64,000 nt of DNA from an uncultured Desulfovibrio sp. Lineage in GTDB: Bacteria; Desulfobacterota; Desulfovibrionia; Desulfovibrionales; Desulfovibrionaceae. Where the stretch lies: assembly GCA_900546145.1 (NCBI GenBank), contig URBN01000005.1:1-64000 (forward strand). Reading direction: 5' to 3'. A program made the translations under genes and the position numbers. The notes below the pieces were generated by a model. The model saw nothing but the letters and a program-made list of their open reading frames with translations. It did not search any database and had not been told where the DNA came from. Below, one piece after another: positions 1 to 9,545 of this stretch. Each line of letters begins with the position of its first letter. Position 1 is the first letter of the stretch.

Positions 1-18
1 CCGGCTCAGAAGAGCCGG
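1..18 (+). terminator. Hairpin at left edge, probable terminator
   Basis: Inverted repeat CCGGCTC-agaa-GAGCCGG followed by a short T run a few bases on (gcgctttt). It probably ends a gene outside the window. It also lies just past the stop of the minus-strand darP-like gene, so it may serve both directions. Confidence 0.55.
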
Positions 19-38
19 GCGCTTTTGCGATCAGGGCT

Positions 39-386
39 TTAATTTTCAGGAGGTGTGGCCTCTGTTTTTTTGCGTAGCCCGTCACGGTAGCGCTCGAGCG
101 CTTCTTCGAGAGGAGATGTGTCGCCGAGTTCGCGCATGAGCCGGCCAATGTACTGGAGCTGTCTGCGGTGAGCTCCATGGCTCGGAATCTTCTGGAGATC
201 CCGGAAAGCGGTGAGCAGAGCTGGGGTGAGGGGAAGATCGGCTATAACGCGCATGGGCAGGTTCGAGATTTCCTCGCCCAGATCCTGCAGCGCCGTGCTT
301 TCGCGTTTCTTCTGGGATCTGCTTTTGCGCTGCGTTTCCTCTTCGGGAGTTTCAGGCTCCCACTGATAGGATTTTCTGTGGGCCAT
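39..386 (-). CDS. darP: DarP/YjgA-family (DUF615) ribosome-associated protein, short form
   Basis: 115 residues. The segment SRSQKKRESTALQDLGEEI (about residues 22-40) is the family hallmark, and HRRQLQYIGRLMRE near residues 73-86 matches the second conserved block. In E. coli, DarP (YjgA) binds late 50S assembly intermediates and is about 180 residues long, so this copy lacks much of the usual C-terminal part. The start at 386 is preceded by GAAGGAT on the minus strand. It is divergent from queF. Family assignment is firm. A role in 50S assembly is inferred from the family, and the short length leaves some doubt about function. Confidence 0.8.
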   Translation of the reverse strand: MAHRKSYQWEPETPEEETQRKSRSQKKRESTALQDLGEEISNLPMRVIADLPLTPALLTAFRDLQKIPSHGAHRRQLQYIGRLMRELGDTSPLEEALERYRDGLRKKTEATPPEN

Positions 387-489
387 GATTCATCCTTCGC
401 TGGTATGACATAGTGAACGGGTGTTCCTTGAAGCGTGAGATGTGTTAGGGTACATCTCCACACCAGTCAGATGCAAGGAGACACATGTT

Positions 490-987
490 ATGACAGAAAG
501 ACAGGACGATATCAGCGGACTTCATTCCCTCAAGGGCGGACACGCGTATCTGCCGGCCGAAGGTCCGGATGTCAGTATTCTTGAGGCTTTTCCCAACCGT
601 TTCCCCGAGCGCCGCTACGTGGTAAGCATCAGTTTTCCCGAGTTCACCTCTCTCTGCCCTGTAACCGGACAGCCGGATTTTGGAACCATTGTACTCGAAT
701 ACGTTCCGGCTAAGCTCTGCGTGGAATCCAAGAGCTTTAAACTCTACATGTTTGCCTACCGCAATCACCATTCCTTCATGGAGACCATTACCAACAATGT
801 CCTGAACGACATCGTTACGCTCCTTGATCCGGACTGGGCCAGGGTGAAGGGCCTTTTTGTTCCCCGCGGGGGAACACGCATACACGTGTTCGCCGAGCAT
901 TTCCGCGATCTTCCCGCCTCCGGGTCAGCCGAACTGCACGAATTCGTGCGCGACTGGAAGATGGAACCTGATCCTCACCGTCCGTAA
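490..987 (+). CDS. queF: NADPH-dependent 7-cyano-7-deazaguanine reductase
   Basis: QueF reduces preQ0 to preQ1 in queuosine synthesis for tRNA wobble modification. The 165-residue product is the short unimodular (YkvM-like) form. FTSLCPVTGQPDFG carries the catalytic Cys that forms the thioimide with preQ0. ESKSFKLYMFAYRNHHSF follows and contributes substrate and NADPH contacts. The start at 490 is chosen because GCAAGGAG lies 10 bases upstream; an upstream in-frame ATG at 442 has no such site and adds residues unlike the family. No preQ1 riboswitch was recognised in the 100-base gap before it. Confidence 0.95.
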   Translation: MTERQDDISGLHSLKGGHAYLPAEGPDVSILEAFPNRFPERRYVVSISFPEFTSLCPVTGQPDFGTIVLEYVPAKLCVESKSFKLYMFAYRNHHSFMETITNNVLNDIVTLLDPDWARVKGLFVPRGGTRIHVFAEHFRDLPASGSAELHEFVRDWKMEPDPHRP

Positions 988-1010
988 CAGCATCCGGGAA
1001 GAATACGGGT

Positions 1011-2717
1011 ATGGCTTTTCATGAGTCCTCGGGCAGAGAGGACGGAAGGAAAACGGGCCGGAGCAGATGGATGGGGCAGGTCATTCTTCTGGCCCTGTGG
1101 GCAGTGGTTTCCCGTCTGCTGGGGCTTGTCCGGGATTTGTCCATGGCCTGGCTTGTGGGATCAGGCTGGCTTGCCGACGCACTCGGGGCAGCAACCGTTA
1201 TACCGCACGCCCTGCGTAAGCTTCTCGCTGACGGCGTCCTGTCCATGCCTTTCACGGCCGCCGCAGCACGGGGCGGAGCCCGCGTTGCCGGCAGGGAGCT
1301 CTCCCCGCTGATTCTGCGCATTCTCGCTCTGGCCGGTGCTCTTTTGCTGGCGCTCCTCGCCTGCGCGCCGGTTGTGGTGAAGTGCCTCGCTCCCGGCGGC
1401 GGTCAGGATCCGGCATGGATCGGGAAGGCTGCTTTTCTTCTGCGTCTGGCAGCCCCGTTTTCCTTCTTCGTGCTTTTTTCCGCGCCTGCCATGGGACTTC
1501 TGCATGCCCGCGGGGCCTTCGCCGGCGCCTCGTCCGCGCCGGTGTGTTTCAACATCGTTATCCTGTGCTTTATCGTTGCGGCCTGGGCCGGGGCCGGTCA
1601 GGCAGATGAGATGATAGCCACAGGCTTTGCCGCAGGCGGCGCTGTTCAGGCTCTCCTTCTGTGGTTTTTCGTGCTTCGCGGCAGAAACGTGGCCGGAGCA
1701 GTGGGAAAGGGAGAACAGCCTGTTCCCCGCAAAGGAAAGGAGCATGCCGCCGCTTTCTGCACAGCGCTGAGGCGCCTTCCGGGTGTGGTTTTTTCCTGCT
1801 CATCCCTGCAGCTCTGCTTTCTTGCCGCCCTGGGGGCCGCGTCTCTGACGGGTGAGGGCGCCATAACGTCGCTTTATTTCGCGGACCGCCTCCTCGAGCT
1901 CCCCGTTGGTGTCGTCGGTGCCTGCATGGGGATAGCGGCTCTGCCGGATTTGACCCGAGAAGCGGCAGCCGAGGATCGGAGCGGCTTTATGGAGAGTCTG
2001 AGGCTTGCCCTGCATACGGGGCTGCTCTTCGCCATTCCTGCGGCGGCCGGGCTTTTTGCCGTCTCAGCCCCCCTTGTCGGCCTGCTTCTTGGGCATGGAG
2101 AATATTCAGATGCGGGGCTTTCCGGCACGGTTCTGTGTCTCAGAGCTCTGGTTCCCGCTCTTCCCGCCTGCATTATGCTGCGAACCCTTGTCGCCGCGTG
2201 TCATGCCTGGGGCATGGACCGGCTTGCTATCCTGAGCACGGCCGCCTCCGCTGCAGGTGCCGGTGTGACCGGCGTCTCCCTGACTTTCATGTGGGCTGGC
2301 TCTGAATTTTTCCCGGCTTCTGTCATCGGCCCTCTCTGCGCGAGCGCTGCCCTGTGGGTTCAGACCGGCATCCTGATTTGGGGGCTTCTTGTAAGAGCCC
2401 GCTCCGGAAAGCATCCGTTTACCGGAACATTTTTTTCTCTTCAGGTGCTGGCTGGACTCATTTTCTGCGGTCTGACTGCGGGGGCCGCTGCCATGGGTGT
2501 TCTGATGTCCGGCCTGGAGAACCGCCTCCTGACTCTGGTCCTGGCCGTGTGCGGGGGCGGAGCATGCTGGCTTGTCTCTGTACGGATACTGCTTCCGGAT
2601 GATTTCAGGCTTCTGTTTGGGAAGGCGGGAAAGAAGCCTGGACATTCCGTACCCAGAGGCTCTGCTCAGGACAGGGACAGCTTCCGCCATTGTGATGGAA
2701 AAAATTCCTCAGAGTGA
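1011..2717 (+). CDS. murJ: Lipid II flippase MurJ (MviN)
   Basis: 568-residue integral membrane protein of the MOP superfamily that moves lipid II to the periplasmic face for peptidoglycan synthesis. The N-terminal block ALWAVVSRLLGLVRD followed by LADALGAATVIPHALRKLLADG is the classic MurJ start, with the Arg-rich first helix and the FxxPNxLR-like motif in the form IPHALRKL. About 13-14 hydrophobic helices follow. The last 35 residues are hydrophilic. It lies 23 bases after queF on the same strand and may share its transcript. The annotated start has a poor ribosome site; a Met 20 codons later (1071) is an alternative. Confidence 0.93.
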   Translation: MAFHESSGREDGRKTGRSRWMGQVILLALWAVVSRLLGLVRDLSMAWLVGSGWLADALGAATVIPHALRKLLADGVLSMPFTAAAARGGARVAGRELSPLILRILALAGALLLALLACAPVVVKCLAPGGGQDPAWIGKAAFLLRLAAPFSFFVLFSAPAMGLLHARGAFAGASSAPVCFNIVILCFIVAAWAGAGQADEMIATGFAAGGAVQALLLWFFVLRGRNVAGAVGKGEQPVPRKGKEHAAAFCTALRRLPGVVFSCSSLQLCFLAALGAASLTGEGAITSLYFADRLLELPVGVVGACMGIAALPDLTREAAAEDRSGFMESLRLALHTGLLFAIPAAAGLFAVSAPLVGLLLGHGEYSDAGLSGTVLCLRALVPALPACIMLRTLVAACHAWGMDRLAILSTAASAAGAGVTGVSLTFMWAGSEFFPASVIGPLCASAALWVQTGILIWGLLVRARSGKHPFTGTFFSLQVLAGLIFCGLTAGAAAMGVLMSGLENRLLTLVLAVCGGGACWLVSVRILLPDDFRLLFGKAGKKPGHSVPRGSAQDRDSFRHCDGKNSSE

Positions 2718-2868
2718 AGAACACGCATCCCCGGCTTCGAATTCAGGGGGCGGGCTTGCGAATGGAGGACTGTTGCGGCTATTCTAGACAGCTGAAATTC
2801 TGAAAATCCCGCGCGTCACAGGGATACCTGAAAAAGTGCGCCGAGATCTCTTTCCTGAGGAGGGCTGT

Positions 2869-4488
2869 ATGGGCTTTTTTACAAAGCTGAAAAAAATATT
2901 CTCTGGCAAGGAGGAAGAGTCCGCTTCTTCCGAAGAAGAAAAGAAGGAAGCTGAAGTACAGGAGGGCGAAGGCGGTACCTCTCTGCAGGGTGAAGAGGCC
3001 GAAATCTCCGGGCAGGAAAAAAACGAACCTCCGGTTCAGCAGCCTGCGGACGGGGAGGGAGAGCCTTCCCCCAGGCAGAGTGAAGAGACTTCCTGTCACG
3101 TGGCTTCCGCAGGCCGGGATGAAAGCGGAGAAGAAAAAGCCGTGCACGGAGAGCCTGAGGAGGCTCCTTCTGAGCAGCAGATTTCCGAATCCGCTGCTCC
3201 GGCAGAGGAAGAAGTTCCTTCTGCGGCCGCGGTGCCTGAAAAAGTTGCAGAACAGCCGGCCGGAGCGGCAGCGTCACCGACGGCTTCTGATGAAGAGGAA
3301 GAACTGACTGTACGCCTCCGCTCCTGTGAACCCAGGCTTTCGGTCTGGCTTGATACAGTTCTTGACGGCGTGACGGAAGCCGGACCCCTGCTTGAAAAGA
3401 GAATCCGCTTCCTGCTCTCTTCCTTGGAAGCGCCGGCAGCCGAGATCGATTCCTTCGTCAGCGACTTCTCGGGCTGGCTGGAGCGGATGGAGTACAGAAA
3501 TCTGGATGAGTTCCGCTCAGAACTGCAGTACAGGCTCGCTCTTGCCCTCGATCTTGAAGACGAGGAAGACGAGCGGAGCAGGCTTTTCATTAAGCTCTCA
3601 GATGGTCTGGCGAAAACACGTGAGCAGTTTTCCCGGCGCCTTGAGGGCCTCTTTGCCAGCAACGGGGAACTGAATGATGAGTTCTGGGAACAGATGGAGG
3701 AAATCTTCATCATGGCCGACCTCGGTTACGAGGCTTCCGAGGAACTTGTCAGCCGGCTGCGCGAACGGTGCCGGCAGGAGAGGGTAACTTCTTCGCAGGG
3801 CGTGCGGGAAGTGCTCCGTCAGGAGATCAAGTCAATTTTCGCTCAGCCCCGCCGCATCAGTGCGGTGAATCCGCCGGAAATCGTGCTCATGATAGGTGTC
3901 AACGGAGCAGGAAAGACAACGACCATCGCCAAACTTGCGTACCGTGACCGCATGCAGGGAAAAAAGGTCATGATCGCCGCTGCTGACACGTTCCGCGCAG
4001 CGGCCATAGATCAGCTCCGGGTCTGGTCCGAAAGGGTGGGCACGCTCTTCCATGCCAAGCAGCCTGGCGCAGATCCGGCTTCCGTGGCGTACGAGGCCGT
4101 TGACAGGGCGATCCGGGAAGGTGTCGATGTCCTGTACGTGGATACGGCAGGCCGCCTGCAGACAAAGGTCAACCTGATGGATGAACTTACCAAGATTCGT
4201 CAGGTCATTGGCAAGAAACATCCCGGGGCCCCGCACCGGACAGTCCTGGTGCTTGATGCCACCACCGGACAGAACGCTCTCTCGCAGGCCAAGCTCTTCA
4301 AGGAGTCTGCGGGCGTTGACGAACTTATTCTGACCAAGCTTGACGGGACGGCCAAGGGCGGCGTCGCCATTGCCGTTGCCATGCAGTACAAGCTTCCCAT
4401 TACCTACATAGGGCTGGGTGAGAAAGTGGAGGATCTGCGTCCGTTCAATGGCGATGATTACGCCGACGCTCTCCTGGCGTCCGTTTAG
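2869..4488 (+). CDS. ftsY: Signal recognition particle receptor FtsY
   Basis: 539-residue SRP GTPase that docks SRP-ribosome complexes at the membrane. Residues 1 to about 155 form a Glu/Pro/Ala-rich acidic A domain. The NG domain follows, with G1 [11 protein letters not shown]3 DTAGRLQ and G4 [10 protein letters not shown]. The start at 2869 gives [11 protein letters not shown], an amphipathic membrane-targeting start, preceded by GAGGAGG. An in-frame ATG 11 codons upstream lacks a ribosome site. Its partner Ffh is encoded at about 27-28.6 kb and the SecY channel at 14-15.6 kb. Confidence 0.96.
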   Translation: MGFFTKLKKIFSGKEEESASSEEEKKEAEVQEGEGGTSLQGEEAEISGQEKNEPPVQQPADGEGEPSPRQSEETSCHVASAGRDESGEEKAVHGEPEEAPSEQQISESAAPAEEEVPSAAAVPEKVAEQPAGAAASPTASDEEEELTVRLRSCEPRLSVWLDTVLDGVTEAGPLLEKRIRFLLSSLEAPAAEIDSFVSDFSGWLERMEYRNLDEFRSELQYRLALALDLEDEEDERSRLFIKLSDGLAKTREQFSRRLEGLFASNGELNDEFWEQMEEIFIMADLGYEASEELVSRLRERCRQERVTSSQGVREVLRQEIKSIFAQPRRISAVNPPEIVLMIGVNGAGKTTTIAKLAYRDRMQGKKVMIAAADTFRAAAIDQLRVWSERVGTLFHAKQPGADPASVAYEAVDRAIREGVDVLYVDTAGRLQTKVNLMDELTKIRQVIGKKHPGAPHRTVLVLDATTGQNALSQAKLFKESAGVDELILTKLDGTAKGGVAIAVAMQYKLPITYIGLGEKVEDLRPFNGDDYADALLASV

Positions 4489-4507
4489 CGTTTTTTTCGG
4501 ATGATGT

Positions 4508-4580
4508 ACCGCCCTGACACTGGGCACGGCCCGGTGAAGGGGCGGTGCGTCATAAGAATGCAAAGATTTTGTCTTTTTTA
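4508..4580 (+). terminator. Probable ftsY terminator zone
   Basis: ACCGCCC (4508-4514) pairs with GGGCGGT (4540-4546). A second small hairpin AAAGA-ttttg-TCTTT is followed by a T run ending near 4580. Together they plausibly end the ftsY transcript just before the promoter of the ribosomal block. Confidence 0.5.
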
Positions 4581-4582
4581 CG

Positions 4583-4611
4583 TTGACAATCTCGCGGCTT
4601 ACGACTAAAGA
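4583..4611 (+). promoter_or_regulatory. Sigma70-type promoter of the S10 ribosomal block
   Basis: TTGACA at 4583-4588, a 17-base spacer, then TAAAGA at 4606-4611. The -35 is perfect and the -10 matches 3 of 6. It is the only consensus-like promoter between ftsY and rpsJ, and implies a leader of nearly 500 nt. Confidence 0.55.
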
Positions 4612-5105
4612 AGGAGAGCTTTCCGAAAGGAAGGTGTTCCCTGGACGGCAGGGAAGGGCAGATTAAGTCTGTCCTGATGCTCCAGAGCTGCACTCTGCAG
4701 CTTCTGGTTTTGACAAGTGCAGGCGTTACCAGACGTCGACTTGATCGAGCCGTTCCAGCCCACATTCGGATCCCACGCTGAAATATTGCGTGCCCGGGGC
4801 TGTAAAGGTGGAGGGACAAAGACCCTCATTTGGTGACCCTGCGGGACCATCCTCTCACCGCTTATTCTAGCGGAAGGGTGTGGAGAACGCCGGGAGCGTC
4901 ACAAGATGATGCCAGGCGCGTTGCTCACGCCCTAATAAATCTCCGTACATACATCTTCTTGTGATCTGACGTCGTCAGACAAACGCTCCCCAGATGTTCG
5001 CTCCCAAAGGGCTGGACAGCTTCCGGGCCTATCTCTATTGGCCCCAGTGCAAGGAACCCACGTTGAACCCAACCGGCGCGGGATTTTGGTAAAACGGAGC
5101 AAAAA
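4612..5105 (+). promoter_or_regulatory. Long structured non-coding leader upstream of rpsJ
   Basis: No protein-like reading frame is seen on either strand. Several compact hairpins occur in order: TTCCCTG-gacgg-CAGGGAA (about 4637-4655), GAGCTGCA-ctc-TGCAGCTTC (near 4684-4706), GAGGG-acaaa-CCCTC (near 4811-4827), CCGCT-tattct-AGCGG (near 4859-4874), TCTGACG-t-CGTCAGA (near 4965-4980) and GGCC-N10-GGCC near 5024-5043. A longer pairing is possible between CACAAGA (about 4901) and TCTTGTG (about 4954). I tested it by eye against 6S RNA, tmRNA, RNase P RNA and SRP RNA signatures and found no match. It is probably an mRNA leader, or an unrecognised small RNA. Confidence 0.5.
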
Positions 5106-5423
5106 ATGACGACAGTTAGCAGTGATTGCATTCGGATCAAGCTCAGGGCCTATGACTTCCGCATCCTTGATAAGGCTGTAGCGGAAATCGTGGACACTGC
5201 GCGCAACACCGGTGCCGGTGTGGCCGGGCCAATCCCCCTGCCCACCAGGATTCACAAATTTACGATTCAGCGTTCTGTGCATGTTGACAAGAAGTCCCGT
5301 GAACAGTTCGAGATGCGCGTGCACAAGAGACTCATGGATATCATTGAGCCTACCCAGCAGACTGTTGACGCCCTCGGCAAGCTTTCTCTTCCCGCCGGCG
5401 TTGACGTTGAAATTAAGCTTTAG
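5106..5423 (+). CDS. rpsJ: 30S ribosomal protein S10
   Basis: 105 residues, full length. It carries the S10 core [20 protein letters not shown] and [15 protein letters not shown]10 sits in the 30S head and, as NusE, also joins the antitermination complex with NusB. It is the first gene of the ribosomal block here. In many relatives rpsL-rpsG-fusA come before it, and they are absent. Confidence 0.97.
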   Translation: MTTVSSDCIRIKLRAYDFRILDKAVAEIVDTARNTGAGVAGPIPLPTRIHKFTIQRSVHVDKKSREQFEMRVHKRLMDIIEPTQQTVDALGKLSLPAGVDVEIKL

Positions 5424-5435
5424 TGAGAGGCAGTC

Positions 5436-6065
5436 ATGGCTGAGAAAATGGGAATTATAGGTCGCAAGCTTGGCATGACCCGTATTTTCGGGGACGATGG
5501 TGCCTCTGTGGCCGTTACAGTTATTGAAGCCGGTCCTTGCCCCGTCACTCAGGTGAAAACCGTTGAGAAGGACGGCTATAATGCTCTGCAGATTGCTTTC
5601 GGCGACTGCAAGGAAAAGCATTCCAACAAGGCAATGAAGGGTCACTTCGCCAAGGCCGGCACGGCTCTTTTCACCAATGTTCGTGAAATCCGCCTGGCCG
5701 GTGCTCCTGAGCAGAAAGTTGGTGACTCTCTGACGGTTGATCTTTTCAAGACCGGTGACGTCCTGAAAATTACCGGCAAGAGCATTGGTAAGGGTTTCCA
5801 GGGCCGTATGCGCCGTTGGAACTTCAAGGGCTGCAAAGACACTCATGGTGACGAGAAGGTCCATAGGAACAACGGTTCCGTTGGTAACAACACCTTCCCC
5901 GGACACGTTATCAAGGGCCGTAAGATGGCCGGTCACTGGGGCAATGAAACCGTGACCCAGCCGAGCTGCCTTGTCGTGGCCGTTCGTCCTGAGGACAACG
6001 TCATTCTGGTCAGGGGCGCAGTGCCCGGTCCGAAGAACGGCATTGTGCTCATTCGTCAGCAGTAG
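5436..6065 (+). CDS. rplC: 50S ribosomal protein L3
   Basis: 209 residues. The N-terminal [14 protein letters not shown] and the central loop with [15 protein letters not shown] are diagnostic; the loop reaches the peptidyl transferase centre. An early assembly protein that binds 23S rRNA. It follows rpsJ by 12 bases. Confidence 0.97.
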   Translation: MAEKMGIIGRKLGMTRIFGDDGASVAVTVIEAGPCPVTQVKTVEKDGYNALQIAFGDCKEKHSNKAMKGHFAKAGTALFTNVREIRLAGAPEQKVGDSLTVDLFKTGDVLKITGKSIGKGFQGRMRRWNFKGCKDTHGDEKVHRNNGSVGNNTFPGHVIKGRKMAGHWGNETVTQPSCLVVAVRPEDNVILVRGAVPGPKNGIVLIRQQ

Positions 6066-6076
6066 CAGGTGATAAG

Positions 6077-6709
6077 ATGGCTACCATTAAAGTATATGAT
6101 CAGGAAAAGCAGGAAGTCGGTTCCGTTGAGCTTGCTCCCGAGGTTTTTGAGGTCGAGGCCCGTCCCGAGATCCTGAACCTCGTTGTGCGTGCGCAGAGAG
6201 CCGCTCAGCGTGCCGGTACCCACAAGGCCAAGACCCGTGCCTTCGTGTCCGGCGGCGGCGTGAAGCCCTGGAAGCAGAAGGGCACCGGTCGTGCCCGTGC
6301 CGGTTCGAACCGCTCCCCCATCTGGCGTGGCGGTGCGATTATCTTTGGACCCCTTCCCCGCGATTACTCCTTCAAGGTTAACAGCAAGGTCCGCTCTCTG
6401 GCCATGCGCATGGCTCTTTCCAGCCGTGTGGCCGGCAACAACCTTCTGGTCGTGAAGGGTATCAATCTTCCCGATGGGAAGACCAAGAATTTTGCCAAGG
6501 TTGCCAAGACCCTGGGCCTCACTCAGGCTCTCGTGGTCGCTCCTGAAATGACGGAGAATCTTGACCGTAGCTCCCGCAACCTTCCCAACGTCACCCTGAC
6601 GACGCCCGACCGTCTCAGCGTGTACGAAATTCTGAAGAACAAGCAGCTTGTTCTCCTCCAGGACGCCATCGCCCCGGTGGAGGCCCGCTTTGTTGCAAAG
6701 GGGAAATAA
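6077..6709 (+). CDS. rplD: 50S ribosomal protein L4
   Basis: 210 residues. The extended loop TKTRAFVSGGGVKPWKQKG-type segment (about residues 53-75) lines the exit tunnel. In gammaproteobacteria L4 represses its own S10 operon through the leader. Whether that applies to the long leader upstream of rpsJ here is unknown. Confidence 0.97.
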   Translation: MATIKVYDQEKQEVGSVELAPEVFEVEARPEILNLVVRAQRAAQRAGTHKAKTRAFVSGGGVKPWKQKGTGRARAGSNRSPIWRGGAIIFGPLPRDYSFKVNSKVRSLAMRMALSSRVAGNNLLVVKGINLPDGKTKNFAKVAKTLGLTQALVVAPEMTENLDRSSRNLPNVTLTTPDRLSVYEILKNKQLVLLQDAIAPVEARFVAKGK

Positions 6710-6710
6710 G

Positions 6711-7001
6711 ATGGAACTTACTCAGGTGCTTCTTAAGCCCCGTATCACTGAAAAGATGACCGAGCTTGCTGAAGGTGCCAATAAGGTTGCATTTCTTGTT
6801 AACCCCAAGGCCAACAAGCTCGAAGTGAAGAAAGCCGTCGAAGCCGCCTTCAATGTGACCGTGCTCAACGTGAACATTGTCAGCGTTGCTCCCCGTGACC
6901 GCGTGCGTCAGGGTAAGGCCGTCGGCACCAAGCCCGGTTACAAGAAAGCGTATGTGACCCTGGGCGCAAATGACAAGATCGAATACTTCGAGGGAGCGTA
7001 A
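6711..7001 (+). CDS. rplW: 50S ribosomal protein L23
   Basis: 96 residues from the start MELTQVLLKPRITEKM. This start lies 1 base after the rplD stop and is preceded by AAGGGGAAA inside rplD. An upstream in-frame Met at 6648 is inside rplD and is not family-like. L23 sits at the tunnel exit and is the docking site for trigger factor and SRP, both encoded in this window. Confidence 0.96.
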   Translation: MELTQVLLKPRITEKMTELAEGANKVAFLVNPKANKLEVKKAVEAAFNVTVLNVNIVSVAPRDRVRQGKAVGTKPGYKKAYVTLGANDKIEYFEGA

Positions 7002-7004
7002 GTC

Positions 7005-7835
7005 ATGGCTGTTCGCAAGCTTAAACCGACTTCTGCTGGTCGTCGTGCCCAGACGGTTTCCGATTTTGCGGAAATCACCAGGACGACGCCTGAAAGGTCC
7101 CTTGTCTGTGGTCTGACCAGAAAGGCCGGCCGCAACAACGTGGGCCATGAGACCATGCGCCGCCGCGGCGGTGGGCATAAGCGTCTCTACCGCATCATTG
7201 ATTTCAAACGTGAGAAGCAGGGCATCGAAGCCACTGTTTCCCATATCGAATACGATCCCAACCGTACTTCCCGTATCGCCCTTCTGACCTATGTTGACGG
7301 TGAAAAGCGTTACATCATCGCTCCCGCCGGTCTGAAGCAGGGTGATAAGGTTCTTTCCGGCGAAAAGGCTGACATCAAGCCTGGCAACGCTCTGCCTCTC
7401 GGCCGCATTCCGGTCGGCACCGTTGTGCACAATGTTGAGATGTATCCCGGCAAGGGCGGACAGATGTGCCGCGCTGCCGGCACCTACGCTCAGCTCGTCG
7501 GCAAGGAAAACAAGTACGTCCTCCTGCGTCTGCCTTCCGGCGAAGTGCGCAAGGTCCTCGCCACCTGCATCGCCACTATCGGTCAGGTAGGCAACATCAG
7601 CCATGAGAACGTTCATCTCGGCAAGGCCGGCCGCAACCGCTGGCTCAACCGCCGTCCGAAAGTCCGTGGTGTCGCTCAGAACCCCATTGACCATCCCCTC
7701 GGCGGTGGTGAAGGCAGAAGCTCCGGCGGCCGTCATCCCGTCTCTCCGTGGGGCATGCCGGCCAAGGGCTTCAAGACCCGCGATCCGAACAAGCCTTCGG
7801 GACGTCTCATTGTCAAGCGTCGCAGCCACAAGTAG
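7005..7835 (+). CDS. rplB: 50S ribosomal protein L2
   Basis: 276 residues, full length. [15 protein letters not shown], the RNA-binding central domain, and the C-terminal [21 protein letters not shown] containing the conserved His near the peptidyl transferase centre are all present. Confidence 0.97.
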   Translation: MAVRKLKPTSAGRRAQTVSDFAEITRTTPERSLVCGLTRKAGRNNVGHETMRRRGGGHKRLYRIIDFKREKQGIEATVSHIEYDPNRTSRIALLTYVDGEKRYIIAPAGLKQGDKVLSGEKADIKPGNALPLGRIPVGTVVHNVEMYPGKGGQMCRAAGTYAQLVGKENKYVLLRLPSGEVRKVLATCIATIGQVGNISHENVHLGKAGRNRWLNRRPKVRGVAQNPIDHPLGGGEGRSSGGRHPVSPWGMPAKGFKTRDPNKPSGRLIVKRRSHK

Positions 7836-7844
7836 GAGTGAGAC

Positions 7845-8141
7845 ATGCCTAGATCTCTTAAGAAGGGACCGTTTGTAGACGGTCATCTTATGGCTAAAGT
7901 TGAGGCCGCCCAGGCTAGCGGTGATCGCCGTGTCGTTAAGACATGGTCCCGCCGTTCCATGGTGCTGCCCGAAATGGTGGGCCTGACCTTCGCCGTGCAC
8001 AACGGCAAGAAGTTCGTCCCCGTGTTTGTTACTGAAAATATGGTTGGCCACAAGCTCGGTGAATTTTCTCCGACCCGTACCTTCCACGGCCATTCTGCTG
8101 AAAAGAAAGCGGCCGCTGCCGCAAAGCCGGCGGCTAAGTAG
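7845..8141 (+). CDS. rpsS: 30S ribosomal protein S19
   Basis: 98 residues. [15 protein letters not shown] and [14 protein letters not shown] are the S19 signatures. The last 13 residues ([13 protein letters not shown]) are an Ala/Lys tail past the usual end. S19 works in the 30S head near S13. Confidence 0.96.
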   Translation: MPRSLKKGPFVDGHLMAKVEAAQASGDRRVVKTWSRRSMVLPEMVGLTFAVHNGKKFVPVFVTENMVGHKLGEFSPTRTFHGHSAEKKAAAAAKPAAK

Positions 8142-8152
8142 GGAGATAAGTA

Positions 8153-8488
8153 ATGGAAGCCAAAGCTATTGCTAAATTCCAGCGCGTGTCCCCCCGCAAG
8201 ACCGCTCTGATTGCGCGGAATGTCCGCGGCAAGGGCATTGAAGAAGCGATGAATATCCTCCGCTTCACGCCCAACAAGCCCGCGGGAGCCATCCTCAACG
8301 TCCTGAAGAGCGCCGCTGCCAACGCCACCCAGATGGCTGTGAACGTCGACGCCATGTTCGTTAAGGAAATTCTGGTTACCTCCGGCCCGACCTGGAAGAG
8401 GTTCATGCCCCGTTCTCAGGGCCGTGCTACCAAGATTCATAAGCGCACCAGTCATATTACCGTTATACTCGCTGAAGGGCAGGAATAG
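8153..8488 (+). CDS. rplV: 50S ribosomal protein L22
   Basis: 111 residues. SPRKTALIARNVRGK at the start and the beta-hairpin MPRSQGRATKIHKRTSHI near the end reach into the exit tunnel. Length and order in the operon are typical. Confidence 0.96.
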   Translation: MEAKAIAKFQRVSPRKTALIARNVRGKGIEEAMNILRFTPNKPAGAILNVLKSAAANATQMAVNVDAMFVKEILVTSGPTWKRFMPRSQGRATKIHKRTSHITVILAEGQE

Positions 8489-8491
8489 GCT

Positions 8492-9154
8492 ATGGGTCAG
8501 AAAGTACATCCGTTTGGTATCCGCCTCGGCTACAACAAGAACTGGCTTTCCCGCTGGTTCAGTGCCAAGGAATATCCTGCCTTCGTGTTTGAAGACAGCA
8601 AGATCCGCAAGTTCGTGAAGCAGCGCAATGCTGAAGCCGGTCTCGCCAAGATCGAAATCGAGCGCGCTGGCGGCAAAGTCCGTCTTATTCTCTCCACCGC
8701 CCGTCCCGGCATCATTATTGGCCGCAAGGGTGTGGAAATCGAGAAGCTCCGCACTGACCTGCGCAAGGAATTCGGCCGCGAATTCTCCATCGAGGTCAGC
8801 GAAATCCGCCGCCCCGAAGTGGATGCCCAGCTCGTTGCTGAAAATATCGCTCAGCAGCTTGAACGCCGCGTTGCCTTCCGCCGCGCCATGAAGCGCACGG
8901 TGACCCTGGCCCGCAAGTCCGGCGGCGACGGTATCAAGGTTTCCTGCGCTGGCCGCCTGGCCGGTGCTGAAATTGCCCGCCGTGAATGGTACCGTGACGG
9001 CCGTGTGCCGCTGCAGACCCTCCGCGCCGACATCGATTACGGCTTCGCTGAAGCCAGGACCACGTACGGTACAATTGGTGTCAAGGTTTGGATCTACAAG
9101 GGTGAAATCCTTGACAAAGAGGTAGAACAGAATGTTAGCGCCCAAAAGAGTTAA
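8492..9154 (+). CDS. rpsC: 30S ribosomal protein S3
   Basis: 220 residues. It begins [18 protein letters not shown] and has the KH-domain loop [13 protein letters not shown]. Its last 23 bases overlap the start of rplP, so the two are likely translationally coupled. Confidence 0.96.
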   Translation: MGQKVHPFGIRLGYNKNWLSRWFSAKEYPAFVFEDSKIRKFVKQRNAEAGLAKIEIERAGGKVRLILSTARPGIIIGRKGVEIEKLRTDLRKEFGREFSIEVSEIRRPEVDAQLVAENIAQQLERRVAFRRAMKRTVTLARKSGGDGIKVSCAGRLAGAEIARREWYRDGRVPLQTLRADIDYGFAEARTTYGTIGVKVWIYKGEILDKEVEQNVSAQKS

Positions 9155-9545
9155 ATATCGCAAGTGGCAGAAGGGCCGTCTCCGCGGACTGGCTCATCGT
9201 GGTTCCACCCTCGCGTTCGGTGATATCGGCCTGAAAACCACCCAGCACGGACACCTTTCCAGCCAGCAGATTGAAGCTGCCCGTATCGCCATGATGCGTC
9301 ACATCCGCCGTGGCGGTAAGGTCTGGATCCGCGTGTTCCCTGACCGCCCCGTTACCGCGAAGCCTCTTGAAACCCGTCAGGGTTCCGGTAAGGGTGCTCC
9401 GGTCGGGTGGTGTGCTCCGATTAAGCCCGGCCGCATCCTCTATGAAGTCAAGGGCGTGCCCTACGACCTCGCGGTTCAGGCTCTTACCCTTGCTGCACAC
9501 AAGCTTCCCGTTAAGACCATTATTGTGACCAGGGAGGGATTCTAA
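9132..9545 (+). CDS. rplP: 50S ribosomal protein L16
   Basis: 137 residues. [19 protein letters not shown] at the start and [19 protein letters not shown] mid-protein are diagnostic; L16 helps shape the A-site tRNA pocket. Its start lies inside rpsC, and its stop shares one base with the rpmC start. Confidence 0.96.
   Translation: MLAPKRVKYRKWQKGRLRGLAHRGSTLAFGDIGLKTTQHGHLSSQQIEAARIAMMRHIRRGGKVWIRVFPDRPVTAKPLETRQGSGKGAPVGWCAPIKPGRILYEVKGVPYDLAVQALTLAAHKLPVKTIIVTREGF

Noticed and set aside
414..489. preQ1 riboswitch before queF
   Set aside because: The gap has no recognisable class I aptamer core (no matching short stem with A-rich tail), so it is treated as plain 5' leader.
445..900. 151-codon open frame antisense to queF
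   Set aside because: It mirrors queF; the plus-strand protein has all family motifs.
4550..4850. Two minus-strand frames of 80-90 codons in the rpsJ leader
   Set aside because: They overlap each other, show no family likeness and cover the promoter of the ribosomal block.
4612..5105. 6S, tmRNA, RNase P or SRP RNA gene
   Set aside because: None of their conserved cores (for example the SRP GGAAGGAAGCAGC loop or the RNase P GAGGAAAGTCC block) is present.
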